Shown in pieces: positions 10,795 to 23,457 of a stretch of DNA of 64,000 bases. The stretch spans positions 52,984,385 to 53,048,384 of the forward strand of contig CM044315.1 of NCBI GenBank assembly GCA_024291935.2. Direction: 5' to 3'. The stretch's first letter is position 1, and each line of letters starts with the position of its first letter. The DNA comes from Okapia johnstoni (lineage: Eukaryota > Chordata > Mammalia > Artiodactyla > Giraffidae). Both the position numbers and the translations under genes were made by a program. The notes below the pieces were generated by a model. The model made no database searches, was not told the origin of the DNA, and saw only the letters and a program-made list of their open reading frames with translations.

Positions 10795-11770
10795 GAGACT
10801 TCTGGGATGCAACTAGAGCAGTGCTTCATGACAAATTCTTAGCTTTAAGCGTATGCCTGTAAAAAACAAACAAACAAAAAGATGTTAGAGACCTAAGGTC
10901 TCTAAGACCAAAGCTTCTAGCTTAATGTGATAGAAAAAGAAATGCAAAACCAATTTCAAAGAAAAGAGAAGTGATCAAATAACAAAGATAAGAGTAAAAA
11001 TCAAGGAAATGCAAAATTGGCGTTAAAATCAATACAGCTAACTTGGTGACAAGAAAAAAAATAGAAAGAACACAAATTGCAAGTATGGAATTAAGGAGAT
11101 AATTAGATCATCTTATAGCAAAGAGATGGTAATAAACTTAACACTTTACACAAAATACATCTTTTGAAAAGTAAGATTTATCCAAAAAGGTACAAAATAT
11201 AATAGGAAATTTGAATATTTGAAATTTTTATTTATTATTGGTATTAAGTTTGCTGTAAGTAAGTTTCACAGAGAAAATTTTCATATCAGTTTTACAAATG
11301 AGATCTTACAAACATTTGAGGAAAAACTTACACCAGTCTTACACAGATTTTTTTCAAAAGAGAGACAAGTTGGAAACACTTTGCATTCTTTTTAATACAA
11401 GCAGTGAGATATTAATACCAAAATTTTGTGGACACTATAAGTAAGGACAACTGGAAAACAATTTATCACATAAATAAAAATTAAGAATTCCAGTGTAAAA
11501 TATCAGCAAATCAAATCTAGAAATATATAAAATAAAATTCATCAAAACTCACTTGTGTTTACTCCAGGAATGTGAGGGTGGTTTAACATTTAAAAATCAA
11601 TCAGTGTTATTCATCACAAAAATGCATTAAAAGAGAAAAATCATGTGATTGTCTAAATGGGAAAAATTATTTGATAACATTCAAACCCCGTCCAGATAAA
11701 AACTTTCTGCTAGCTGGAAATAGAAACCTTCTAATTATAAAAATGAACATTTTAGATATGTAGTGAATAT
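10795..11770 (+). mobile_element. L1 ORF2 fragment, sense, degenerate
   Basis: Decayed L1 ORF2 collinear with the region before and into the reverse transcriptase. The CTTCTGGGATGCAACTAGAG block near 10799 corresponds to the 'WDA' segment. It is followed by an A-rich stretch, a TCCAGGAATGTGAGGGTGGT block near 11563 and a TTTAACATTTAAAAATCAAT block. Deletions and stops throughout. Confidence 0.75.
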
Positions 11771-11829
11771 CATACAAAATTGTATATACATGAAAGTCTT
11801 TCAGTTGAGGTCTGTGATTTACACTGTAT

Positions 11830-12260
11830 TTATCCTGCTTTTATTTCATCAATCTTTAATAGTGAATTAACATCTTTCACCCATTTTGATATTTTTTCTA
11901 AATATTTACTTTTTCTAAACTAGTATTCAAATACTGTTTCATACCTATTATCGTTCTTCTCTTTTTCAGGCACTCCAATTATTCATTTTTAGAATTTTTC
12001 AGTGTGTCTTTCATGTTTACTTTTTCCTCTTTTCTGATTTTTCTTTGTTTCTGGGATTTAGTTGAAAATATACAACTTTATAGAGCATAACTGGCTTGAA
12101 TAATTCAAATCAGCTCTGTTGACTATATGTTATTCCATCTAGCTTGCATCTCTAGTCCTAACTTCTCGATGTTAATACAACTCTTTTTTCAACACTATAT
12201 TTACAGAATTTTTATATGAATTATGCACTTATCCCATCAAACAATTAAAAGGCATTATTT
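11830..12260 (-). mobile_element. Possible ancient L1 (L1M-type) 5' region, antisense
   Basis: T-rich sequence with blocks shared with the antisense 5' region of old L1 elements, such as the TTCTCTTTTTCAGGCACTCC and AATTATTCATTTTTAG segments. Similarity is weak and boundaries are approximate. Confidence 0.45.
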
Positions 12261-12299
12261 TCTTTCAATGAATTCTGAGTAAAATTCCTTGAATTTATT

Positions 12300-13060
12300 T
12301 TCTTTTTTTTCAGTTAAATATATATATATATATTTGTACATATAAATATATATATATTTATGTATATATATATACTCTTTTCTATTGTGGTTTATTACAA
12401 GATCTTGAGTGTAGTTCCCTGTGCTATACAGTAGGGTCTTGTTGTTTATTCACCCTCTATATATTTGTTACATGTGTTAATTTCAAACTCCAAATTCTTC
12501 CCTCCCCTAGCCCCTCCCCCTTGGCAACCACAAGTCTGCTCTATGTCTGTGGGTCTGTTTTTGCTTCATACATACATTCATTTACATCATAGTTTAGATT
12601 CCACATGCTAGTGATATATGGTATATATGGTACCACTTACTATGACAATCTCTAGGATCAGCCATGTTGCTGCAAATGACATTATTTCATTCTTTTTAAT
12701 GGCTGAGTAATATTTATTGTGTGTAAACATGTGTAGCATCTTTATTGATTCACTTGTCAATAGACATTTAGGTTGTTTCCATGTCTTGGAACAGTGCTGC
12801 TATCAACACAGGGGTGTATTTTTTCCAATTATACTTTGAGTGTATGTTTTGGATTGAGATTGCTGGATTATATGGTAACTCTATTTTTAGTTTTTTGGGG
12901 GACCTCCATACTCTTCACCACAGTGGCTGCACCAATTTACATTCCCATCAACAGTGTAGGAGGATTTCCTTTTCTCTACTCCTTCTTTAGTATTTATAAC
13001 TTGTAGACATTTTAATGAAGGCCATTCTATCAAGTGTGAGGTTTGAATTAAATATTTTAC
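12300..13060 (-). mobile_element. L1 3' end, antisense
   Basis: Antisense L1 3' UTR and end of ORF2. Recognisable blocks are GTGCTATACAGTAGGGTCTT, CCTCCCCCTTGGCAACCACA, GTTTAGATTCCACATGCTAG, ATGGCTGAGTAATATTTATT and GGAGGATTTCCTTTTCTCTA. A TA microsatellite occupies 12315-12375 at the 3' end. The 77-codon plus frame at 12773-13006 is antisense to ORF2. This copy is better preserved than the other L1 fragments of the first 15 kb. Confidence 0.9.
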
Positions 13061-13121
13061 TTCTTGTCCCTAGTAGATCTTCACAAAGTCCAGCTAATTA
13101 TTAATTCAAAATACTTTACAT

Positions 13122-13340
13122 TGGGCTTCCCAGGTGCCTCAGTGGTAAAGAATCTGCCTACTAATGCAGGAAACACTGGAGACATGGGTTCAACCCTTGG
13201 GTAGGGCAGATCCCCAGAAAAGAAAATGGCAACGCCACTCCAGTATGATTGCCTGGGAAATCCCACGGACAGAGGAGCATGGCTGGCTACAGTCCATGGG
13301 GTCACAAGGAGTCGGAGATGACTGAGTGAATGAGCACACA
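13122..13340 (+). mobile_element. Bov-tA SINE, sense
   Basis: Head GGGCTTCCCAGGTGCCTCAG, GGTTCAACCC B-box-like segment and a BovA body with a one-base insertion in GCAACGCCACTCCAGTATG. Ends near GAGTGAATGAGCACA. Two minus-strand frames (13081-13375) are antisense shadows. Confidence 0.94.
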
Positions 13341-14654
13341 CGTCTAGCCTTACTGCCTTTATACAGTTCCATCACTGAGTGTCAGGTTTATATTATGAAA
13401 CATTTAGGATGTTTTTGCCTAGGTCCTTATGTTTTGTTGTTAGAGAAATCTTGTCTAAAATATTCTAAGCTACCCTCCCCAACCTTATGAGAATAATACT
13501 AACTAATATGGAGAGGCATGAAGGTCAGGCCAAATGTGATGCTGGTATGAAGCAGCTAGAAATGAAATAGCGAGAGCAAAATTTTAATCCAGGAGTGAAG
13601 AAAAAGAGTCTGTAAAGGAGCAGCCGGTACCATATTTGTAGATAGGCAATGGTTTAAATCAAATTGCCATCTCAGGATTTTGAGGCCAGAAATTTTGGGT
13701 GCTAGTCAACATGATATAATAAAATATATCTGGCTAAAGTTGTGTCATATCATTCATGGGGTGTGCAGATATATAGCTTGCAGATAAACCTTAATCAATA
13801 GCAATAGACTCATGGAACAAGACACTAGTTTTTGTCAATATTTTTTCTATCTCCTCAATAAATTGTTCACTCTATTACTAGAATCAACCTTTGGGACATC
13901 AATTCCTTTTAAAAAATCACAGAATTTATGTATTTGTTTCCTACTACAAACTATAGTCAGAGTTCATTTAAATCCTTTCAATATCCACACAAATCTGAAT
14001 ATGTAGAAGTTGGGATTAAGACAACTACACCAAGAATAAAAATGAGAAAATAATAAAAAAAGGATGATGTAACTAAATTGACAAAAGCCACAAGTGGTCC
14101 ATCCAAACTTCACCTCAGTGAGCAAAGGAATCTCACCCACCTGGATGAATAGAATGATCCTGCCCCTATTCACTGAAGTATGCCCATAGTACCAAAGATA
14201 CAGTCCCTATACCTAACAAGTAAACCATCTTGCACAGAAGACATATGGTGTTGTTTGAAATGGTAGTATATTCCTTCTGTCCTTCTACTGCTACTTCACG
14301 ACTGTAGATACCAGGGGGAAAGAGGGGAGGGGGACAGGCAATGGCTACACTATGTTCCTGGAGGTAAAATGCTATAACAGAGAAAACAGCTCTGATAGTG
14401 AAAGAGACTGTAATTATTACTACACTTCACCTGATGATTATTAAACAAATAGGAGAGCTAGAAAACTGAGATGTGGATACTGAGAGATAACATAGATTGG
14501 ACCTGCAAAATTACTACAGATCTAAAAACAGTTTATATATACAAGATAAACTGTCCAACATTGAAAAGAAACAAGGTTTTTTACAGCCTTGCAAGGAATA
14601 AGCCACTAAACTACTAAATTACACTTTCAGAAAAGTATCTGTTTAAATATATAC
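13341..14654. other. No recognised feature
   Basis: AT-rich with a purine-rich patch at about 14310-14338. Frames at 13812-14006 (+) and 13964-14173 (-) have no motif and biased, low-complexity composition. No assignable repeat. Confidence 0.5.
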
Positions 14655-14858
14655 TACAGCCCATGTGGCACTAGTAAAGAACACGCCTACCAACGCAGAA
14701 GACATGAGAGATGCCAGTTCAATTCCTGGGTTGGAAAGATCCCCTGGAGGAGGGCATAGCAACTGACTCCAGTATTCTTGAATGGAGAATCCCATGAACA
14801 GAGGACTCTGGCCATATGGTTGTAAAGAACCAGACACAACTGAAGTGATTTAGCACAT
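14655..14858 (+). mobile_element. Bov-tA SINE, sense, degenerate
   Basis: Diverged Bov-tA: head AGCCCATGTGGCACTAGTAA, B-box-like AGTTCAATTCCTGG, body GACTCCAGTATTCTTGAATG, end GAAGTGATTTAGCACA. Confidence 0.9.
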
Positions 14859-15212
14859 ATTAGAATCCACCAAGAAATTGGGTTCTCTCAGCAGTGAAGT
14901 TGTCTAACATTAACTAAGCTACTCATTTATACTACTAGGTATTTATTGTGAAAAAGTGTATTGAACACGGGTCATTAATACAGGCAGAATTGCTCATTTC
15001 CTGGATAACAGAACCCTAAGCAGATTCATTATACAAATTTTGATGTGTTGAATACAAAAAGCCAGTTAAATCTAGACTTAAGTATAATAGATAGATGAAA
15101 GTATAATATATAAAGAGATAACAGGTAAATAAACTTATATTTATATTAATAATGTGCATATAAAACTTCCTATTTTAACAGATGCTGAGAAATGAGAGTG
15201 CTATTGAGGTCT
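14859..15212. other. No recognised feature
   Basis: AT-rich, nothing assignable. Confidence 0.5.
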
Positions 15213-15477
15213 TCAGAAGGACTGATGCTGAAGTTGACCCTCTAATACTTTGGCCACCTGATGTGAAGAGCTGACTCATTAGAAAAGCCCCTGATTCTAG
15301 GAAAGATTGAAGGCAGGAGAAGGGGATGACAGAGGATGAGATGGTTGGATGGCATCACTGCCTCTATGGACATGAGTTTGAGCAAGCTCCAGGAGATGGT
15401 GAAGGTCACGGAAGCCTGGCATGCAGCAGTCCATGGAGTTGAAGGAGTCGGACATGACTGAGCAACTGAACAACAAC
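15213..15477 (+). mobile_element. BovB 3' end fragment, sense
   Basis: Last part of the BovB 3' region: AGAAGGACTGATGCTGAAG, ACTTTGGCCACCTGATGTGA, GAGTTTGAGCAAGCTCCAGG, GTCGGACATGACTGAGCAAC. The ACTGA-type tail is reduced to CTGAACAACAACA. Confidence 0.92.
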
Positions 15478-16210
15478 AATATAAGTCTATACTTGTATTA
15501 AAATTAATAGCATGTACATCAACAAGTATCCTACTGTATGCTTATGTAAAAGGTAAACAAATGAACAGTTCAATCAATAGCACTGTATCTATTATGAATT
15601 TGTAATGCCCTAAGTAACAAAAAATGCAATTATAATGAAAATTTCATAAATAGTAAAATAAATTTTTAAAAATCCAAATATGTTAGGAGGATTTAAAATA
15701 AGTCTTTCAGTTATTGGCAGTTAAAGAAAATGGAGTACTTTGACCATTTTCACTTAATGTGATTATTTAACATAATTGAGTAAAATCTTCCTTGCTTTTA
15801 TTTCCTATTTGTAGCAATTATTTATTCCTTTTTGTTACTATTTTTCCACCTATTTTTGGATTGACTTTTAAAAGTAAATTTGTCATAGCTCTTTTGTTGA
15901 CTTATTAACTATTAGCTACTCTACTTATGTTCTTTTGAGATTGTTTTAGGATTTATATTTTATTGTTCAATTTATCAATGACTGATTTTAATTATATTAA
16001 ATTAATTCACACATTATAAGAATGTATAAGAACTCTACCATGCTATAGTTCAATTTCTTCCCCTCTGGATTTTGAGCTACTGCTCCCATATATTTTGCTT
16101 CTATATATGATATAAACTTTTCAATACATTGCTATTATTCTTACATTCAACATTCAATTATGTTCTGAAGTGAATTAAGTAATAAAGATAGTCTTATATT
16201 TACAAATGTG

Positions 16211-17283
16211 TTCAGTTCAGTCACTCAGTCGTGTCTGACTCTTTGCCACCCCATGAACCACAGCACGCCAGGCCTCCCTGTCCATCAGCAACTCCTGGAG
16301 TCCACCCAAGCCCATGTCCATTGAGTTGGTGATGCCATCCAACCATCTCATCCTCTGTCATCCCCATCTCCTCTTGTCCTCTATCATTTCCAGCATCAGG
16401 GTCTTTTCCAATGAGTCAGCTCTTCGCATCAGGTGGCCAAAGTATTGGAGTTTCAGCTTCAACATCGGTCCTTCCAACGAACACCCAGGACTGATCTCCT
16501 TTGGGATGGACTTGGTTGGATCTCCTTGCAGTCCAAGGGACTCTCTAGAGTCTTCTCCAACACCACAGCTCAAAAGCATGAGTTTTTCAGCACTCAGCTT
16601 TTTTTATAGTCCAAATCTCACATCCATACATGACTACTGGAAAAATCATTGCCTTGACTAGACGGACCTTTGTTGTCAAAGTAATGTCTCTGCTTTTTAA
16701 TATGCTGTCTATGTTGGTCATAACTTTCCTTCCAAGGAGAAAGTGTCTTTTAATTTCATGGCTGCAGTCACCATCAGCAGTGATTTTGGAGCCCCCCCAA
16801 ATAAAGTCTCTCACTGTTTCCACTGTTTCCCCATCTATTTGCCATGAAGTGACAGGACTGGATGCCATGATCTTAGTTTTCTGAATGTTGAGCTTTAAGC
16901 CAACTTTTTCAATCTCCTCTTTCACTTTCATCAAGAGGCTCTTTAGTTTTTCTTCACTTTCTGCCATAAGGCTGGTGTCATCTGCATATCTGAGGTTAGT
17001 GATATTTCTCCTGGCAATCTTCATTCCACCTTGTGCTTCTTCCAGCCCAGCATTTCTCATGATGTACTCTGCCTAAAAGTTAAATAAGCAGGGTGACAAC
17101 ATACAGCCTTCATGTACTCCTTTTCCTATTTGGAACCAGTCTGTAGTTCCACGTCCAGTTCTAACTGTTGCTTCCTGACCTGCATACAGGTTTCTCAAGA
17201 GACAGGTCAGATGGTCTGGTATTCCCATCTCTTTCAGAATTTTCCACAGTTGATAGTGATCCACACAGTCTAAGGCTTTACCA
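16211..17283 (-). mobile_element. BovB LINE, 3' 1.07 kb, antisense
   Basis: Minus-strand BovB from its 3' tail (TTCAGTTCAGTCACTCAGTC at about 16211) back into the reverse-transcriptase domain, where it is 5'-truncated at about 17283. It sits inside the ancient L1; the host sequence resumes with CCATTTCTTTATTCC. Relatively well preserved (see the RT remnant entry). The 115- and 84-codon plus frames are antisense shadows. Confidence 0.95.
16587..17264 (-). pseudogene. BovB reverse-transcriptase remnant (one in-frame stop)
   Basis: Read on the minus strand, a frame of about 226 codons covers the middle and late RT domain of BovB, the enzyme that copies the element's RNA at the nicked target. 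The upstream part (17264-17073) holds a GVHEGCMLSP motif, where the family usually has Q rather than E. A single TAG at 17070-17072 follows, then 157 codons (17060-16587) with the catalytic YADD at residues 25-28 of that part and a YGCEIWT motif near its end. The N-terminal endonuclease is missing through 5' truncation. With no endonuclease and a stop before the catalytic motif it cannot function. Confidence 0.88.
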
Positions 17284-17780
17284 TTTCTTTATTCCTTTGT
17301 GCAGCTTCATATTTCCATTTTAAACTACTGTACTTCTGCTTGAAGGACTCCCATTAACATTTTTTTTTATATTGCAGGACTTCTGATGATGAACTCTAGG
17401 TATTGTACGTCTGAAAAATTCTTTATTTCCCCTTTGTTTTTGAAAGACACTTTCACTTGGCTTAGTATTCTACGTTGACAGAATTTTTAGTACTTTAAAG
17501 GTGTTGTTGTATTGTCTTCTCACTTACATTGTTTCCAAAAAGAAAAGTGCTGTCATATTTTGATTCTATATACAAAATTTACCTTTCCTCTTGCTTCTTT
17601 CAAGATATTTTCTTTATAACTCATATTTAGCAGTGTGAGTTTTGATGGGTTTTTACATAATTTTTTATCATATTTCTAGTTCTCAGGATTTTGTTTTTTG
17701 CTATTTAACTTATGGGGTCTGTACTGTTATGGGTTCCGTCCAATATTAAATAGTTTCAACCTTCGTCATTGCTGTTTTAT

Positions 17781-19975
17781 TGTTCAGTTGTGTCTGACTC
17801 TTTGTGACCTCCGTGGACTACAGCACGACAACCTCCCCTCCACTATCTCCTGGAGTTTGCTCATATTTATGTCCATTGAGTCAGTCATGCTTTCTAACCA
17901 TCTTGTCCTCTGTTGTCCCCTTCTCTTTTTGCCTTCAGTCTTTCCCAGCATCAGAGTCTTTTCCAATGAGTCTGTTCTTCACATCAGATGATCAAAGTAT
18001 TGTAGCTTCAACAACAGTCCTTCCAATGAATATTCAGTCCATTTCCTATAGAACTGACTTGTTTGATCACCTTGGAGTCCAAAGGACTCTCAAGAGTTTT
18101 CTTCAGCACCACAATTCAAAAGCATCAATTCTTTTGTGCTCAGCTTTCATTATGGTACAACTCGCATATCTGTACACCGCTACTGAAAAAACCATGTGTG
18201 TGTTAGTCATTCAGTTATGCCCGACTCTTGGTGACCCCATGGACTGCAGCCCACCAGGCTCCTCTATCCCTGGGATTTTCCACGTAAGAATGCTGGAGTG
18301 GGTGGCCATTTTCTTCTCTAGGAGACCTTTCCAACCCGAGGATTGAACCCAGGTCTCCTGCACTGCAGGCAAATGCTTTACCCACTGAGTTACCAGGGAA
18401 GTCCCATTAAAGAACAAAACAAAACAAAAACATTATTTTAACTATATGGACATTTGTGAGAAAAGTGATGTCTCTGATTTTAATATGCTGTCTAGGTTTG
18501 TCACACATTTTCTTGCAAGGAGCAAGCATCTTTTAATTTCATGACTAAAGTCACTGCCAAAGAAAATAAAATCTGTCACTGTTTCCATTTTCCCCCCATC
18601 TACTTGCATGAATTGTTGGGACTGGGATGCTATGATCTTAGTTTTTCGAGTATTGAGTGTTAAGCCAGCTTTTTCACTCTCCTTTGACCCTCATCAAAAG
18701 GCTCTTTAGCTCCTTCTCACTTTCTGCTATTAGAGTGGCATTATCTGTATATCTGAAGTTGTTGATATTTTTCCTTGCAATCTTGATTACAGCTTGTGAT
18801 TCATCCAGCCAGGCATTTCAAATGATGTACTCTCATAAAAGTTAAATAAAAAGATGACAATAGTTTTGAAGTACTCCTCTATCAGTTTTGAAGCAGTCCT
18901 TTGTTCCATGTGCAGTTCTAACTATTGCTTCTTGACCCACGTACACGTTTCCTAGGAGACAGCTAAAGTGGTCTGGTACATCCATTTCTTTAAGAATTTT
19001 CCATAGTTTGTTGTGATCCACAGTCAAAGGGTTTAGCATAGTCAATGAAGCAGATTTTTTTTTTCTGGACTCCCTTGCTTTCTCCATGATACAACGAATG
19101 GTGGCAATTTGAACTCCGGTTCTTCTGTCTCTTTGAAACCCCGCTTGTATATCTGGAAGTACTCAATTCACTTACTGCTGAAGCCAAGCATGAAGGATTT
19201 TGATTATAACCTTACTAGCATGTGAAATGAGCACAATTATACAGTATTTTTAAAATTCTTTGCCATTGCTCTCCTTTGGGATTGAAATGAAAACTGATCT
19301 TCCCTAGTCCTGTGGCCACTGCTGAATTTTCCAAATTTATTGACATATTAAGTGCAGCACCTTAATCTTTTTAGGATTTTAGGTAGCTCAGCTGGAATTC
19401 CATCATCTCCACTAGCTTTGTTCATAGTAATGCTTCCTCAGGCCCCTTGGATTTCATACTCCAGGATGTCCAGCTCTAGGTGAGTGACTGCACCATTGTG
19501 GTTATCTGGGTCTCTTAAACATTTTTGTATATTTCTTCTGTGTATTCTTGCCACCTCTTCTTGATCTCTTCTGCTTCTGTGAGGTCCTTGCCATTTCTGT
19601 CCTTTGTCGTGCCCATCCTTGCATGCAATATTCCTTTGGCATCATCAGTTTTCTTGAAGAAATCTCTAGTCTTTCCCATCCTATTGATTTCCTCTATTTC
19701 TTTGCTTTGTTCATTTGAGAATGCCTTCTTATCTCCCCTTTCTCTTTTTGGGAATTCTGCATTCAGTTGGGTATATCTTTCCCTTTCTCCCTTGCCTTCT
19801 GCTTCTCTTTTTTCCTCAGCTATTTTTTAAAGCTTCCTCAGACAACCACTTTGTCTTCTTGCATTTCATTTTCTTTGGTATGGTATTGGTCACCACATCC
19901 TGAACAACATTACGAATCTCTGTCCATAGTTCTTCAGGCACACTGTCTACCAGATCCCCTGCATCTATTCATCAC
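17781..19975 (-). mobile_element. BovB LINE, about 2 kb, antisense, split by a Bov-tA
   Basis: The longest BovB in the window. It runs from the 3' end (TTGTTCAGTTGTGTCTGACT at about 17779) through the RT region, reaching upstream sequence around 19440-19975 (blocks CCACATCCTGAACAAC and CACACTGTCTACCAGATCCC) that lies toward the endonuclease/RT junction. A Bov-tA interrupts it at 18194-18404; BovB is recognisable again from about 18430. It is more diverged than the neighbouring copy at 16211-17283, with many frame breaks. The 180-codon plus frame at 17804-18346 is antisense and runs into the SINE. Confidence 0.92.
18194..18404 (-). mobile_element. Bov-tA SINE, antisense, inside BovB
   Basis: Complement of Bov-tA: GTGTTAGTCATTCAGTTATG start, GGACTGCAGCCCACCAGGCT body, then the head complement CACTGAGTTACCAGGGAAG. 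This is the third level of nesting (SINE in BovB in L1), so the order of insertion is clear. Confidence 0.94.
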
Positions 19976-21203
19976 CTCCAACCGTTGTTTCTATTTGTCA
20001 AGCTTCAACTGTTATTTCCTTGGAATTTTTTAGTTTGCCCTTTATCTCCTCTCATTTAGAGACTGCAACTACACATATACCTGGCTTCTTGAAATTGCTC
20101 CAATGTTCATAAATTGTTATTTTTCTTCAGTATTTTTTTTCTGTGCTTCATTTTGAATAGTTTCTATTGTTATGTCTTCATGTACACTAATATTTTCTTC
20201 TGTATTGTTAAATCTTCTGATAATGCCATACTCTGTGATTTTTATCTCAGGCATTCAAGTTTTCATCTTTAGAATTTCCATTTGATCATGCTCTATATAT
20301 TCCCTGTTTCCACCTAATATGTGTAACCTTTTCTCTAGTCTTTTGATCACAGGGAGTAGAGTCTCAATAGCTTAATGTTCTTGTCTACAACTTGTAGCTA
20401 TATCAATTCTTGGTCATTTATGATTGATCTTTCTCCTGATATATATTTTTCATATGGTGATTTTATTAGATGCCAAGCATTGGGAATTTTATCCTGTGTC
20501 CTAGGTATTTTTGTATTTTATAATCCTAAGTTTTGTTTTGGGATGAGATTGTTTCTTGAAAATGATTTATATCTTTAGGGTCTTGATTTTCAAATTTTTT
20601 TGGTATGATCAAAAGATATAGGGCTAATTTGGCCCACTTCTGGGGCCCCATATACCACTTCTTCATGAATTGTGAGGACTTCCACTTTGGTTGGAGGGAA
20701 CAGGCACTAATTCCAGCCCTAGAATACAACAGCACTGAAGACATCGTTTCCTTTTATCTTTTCAAGCGATTCTTTCCTTAGGCTTTGATAGATTTCTCAC
20801 ATACATCAGTAGGTTGGTGCTCAACTGAAAACTCAAGGGGGATCCTTAAATCTCATATCTCAGAGTCTCCCTTCTGTGCAGCTTATGCTCTCTGCTACTC
20901 TGACCTTCAAAATCTAGGAACCTTGTCTCCTCTAAACTCCAGATCTATTTCCTCAACTGATGAAGACTGTTGGCCTCTAACTGGTTGTCAGCTTCTTGTA
21001 CTGCAATATGGAGTCTTTTCCAGGCATTAAATACAGTCAGTCTCAGGACCTTATCTGGCTTTTGTCTCTCAGGAACTACTGTGCTTCATTGTCTTATGGC
21101 TAACAAATTGAATGTCATTGTTTCATTTACTTTGTCTACTTTTTAGTTGTTTAGGATAGGAGGGTAAAACCAGTCTCTTTTACTCTATCTTAACTGGAAG
21201 CAA

Positions 21204-23457
21204 ACCATATATATTTTCAAGTGATAAAACTATATATATATATTCTCAAATCAGTTGTGACTCATATTGGTTTCAGATATATGTATGTATTAGTATGTTT
21301 CAGTGTATTTATAACTCTGCTCTTAACAGTGCTTATTTACCTTTTAATAGTGAATTATATTTATTTCCTCTGTTATCTTTAATGTTAAGAATTTGCTACA
21401 ATGGAAATGCACTATTTTGTGATTAGAAAACAACTATAGTATGCTTTACTAAAATTAAGAGCTGTGAAACTGTTTATATCCTCGTTGGTAGTTTCTGTTG
21501 TCCATGTATGGATGTCAAGATAGAAAAATGCAGTTATAAGAGCAGTTTAGAGGGCAGATTTTCTTGGTGTGCTTTATAATAAAAAAACCCTGCCACCTCA
21601 TTAGAAATACTGCTGAACTGATAGGTTTAATATAAATAAATGCATTTATTAGCTTTCTGCCTTTTGTCAGTTGTTCTCTTGATTCATTATTGCAAAGTTA
21701 TATTTAAGTATGTATATATTAAAGTATGACTGCTGTGGCTGTCAGACTAAAAGTGATTCAATCAACAATAGCATGAAGAGTAGTCTGTCTTATTTATTGA
21801 TAATTAATATAAATGATGCACATTGGCTAACTAATTATTTTAACTTTGTTTTCATTTCTACTATTATTAATTTTACATATAGTTTATAGTTTCATTTTTA
21901 GATATGAAATGGTCAGTATGCCTTCCTTCCTAAATGATTACTAATCAAGTCAGTCTATTTGAATATTACTAAAATCTTTACAGGAAAGATTAATTCTTCC
22001 TTGTATAAGTTATCAACGCAGGTTCAGGAATGTGATTTGATTAGTATCAAGAAAATCTGGTGGTATCAGTGTTTCAAAACTGTTTTTTATGACATGTAAC
22101 ATTTTCGCTCATCTTTAAAAATGTTATTTTTTAAAGTTAGCCTGTATTCAAATTATTCAAGGAACTGAGGATGAAGAGATTAATAAAATCATTATTTCAT
22201 GGCCTAGCAAGTGAAAAATACTAGGTAGCTACAAAGCAATATATTGTATGCAATTATTCCTTTTCAAACTAGTACAGTAGAGTTTATGTCTCTTCATTAA
22301 TAATCAATCCAAATTTGCACACAATGAGCTAAGTATTGGATAATTCTAAAAAGCAATTGCTTTGTGTCTGTGATTTAACTGATCATGTGGAATTTTCAGT
22401 CTGACCTTACAAAGATTTCAAACTCAGTGATAGGTTTCCTTTCTAAGGCTGTTATTCATGGTGTAGACTCACACACAAAGTGAATGGAAAACTGAGACAA
22501 TTCTCCAGACAATTAAACTTGCTATTAGGTTTGCATTACCCAGAAAATTGTAGTAATTCTGTTTTACTTTTTATTTGTAAGCATCTAGTTATATAGAAGT
22601 TGTATATGTATATACGTGTGCTGTGAACAATTCTGTTAATATAGGGACATAAACTTTGGTAGGCTTGTAAAATGATTCTCAAAGTACAAGAGAGTTTAAT
22701 CTTGTATTCCATTTTAAATCCTTGTAATGTCATGACCAATGACATACTTGATACTGACACGTTCAGATGTTCAAATTTTCGATTTAAAAGGAAAAACTAA
22801 TTATTTTCTGTCAGAAAACCAAATTTTGGAAAAAAGAATAAATTATCAGAAAAAATAATAATGTTTATATACTGAAACCCTTAAATGTCTATCATTATGC
22901 TAATTTTGATTCTCTACTTCAAAGTTATAGTTATTAGGGCATGTAAAGCTTATACATGTGAAATATTTCAAACCATAAAAATAAAAAAAAAAGGACTGTA
23001 TTATGAAATTAAAGATTAGAATGAGAGTATTTCTCATAAAGAATAATTCTCACCTTGAATCATGCATGAAGTAAAAATCAATAAAATAATGTGAGACAAC
23101 TATGCAAGTCTTCTTTTAATGGATTGTGTCTTAATAAACACCACATTCATTAAAAACCTTCATCCAAATACATTATCTACACCTTCACCATGCCACTTAA
23201 CTCTGATTAGAAAATTTCACTTTACCAAAGCATGAAAAATGGTTGTGAAAGGAACAGAATACTAAAATATTTTCTACTCTCTGTAAACTAATATGCTTTT
23301 CACTCTACTTGAGAACTTCTAAAAATTAGGAAAATATTATTTATATTTTGAATTCTCTTCAAGAAATATTTCTAAATTTAGATTTTTGCTAATGCTCAGT
23401 AATGTAAGTAACAAATATATAATATGCATGAAATAATACTATCGATAGTATAAATCT
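21204..23457. other. Long stretch without recognised repeats
   Basis: About 2.2 kb with no assignable retroposon, which is unusual for this window. Frames are short; the 74-codon minus frame at 22536-22760 has no motif. It could be unique sequence or very old repeat. Confidence 0.5.

Larger units (their letters stand above)
15680..21203 (-). mobile_element. Ancient L1 (L1M/HAL1-like) 5' region, antisense, split by nested inserts
   Basis: Old L1-type sequence in minus orientation, in three collinear pieces: about 15680-16210, 17284-17780 and 19976-21203. The right end, near 21130-21203, is the complement of an L1-type 5' end (TTTTTAGTTGTTTAGGATAG, then GGAGGGTAAAACCAG and TACTCTATCTTAACTGG). 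Other blocks are CTTGAAGGACTCCCATTAAC near 17340, a TTCTACGTTGACAGAATTTT block near 17470 and ATTGTGAGGACTTCCACTTT near 20669. BovB copies occupy the gaps. No frame is preserved. The subfamily is uncertain. Confidence 0.75.

Noticed and set aside
17804..18346. 180-codon plus frame
   Set aside because: Antisense to BovB for most of its length, then runs into an antisense Bov-tA, so it is a chance fusion of two retroposons.
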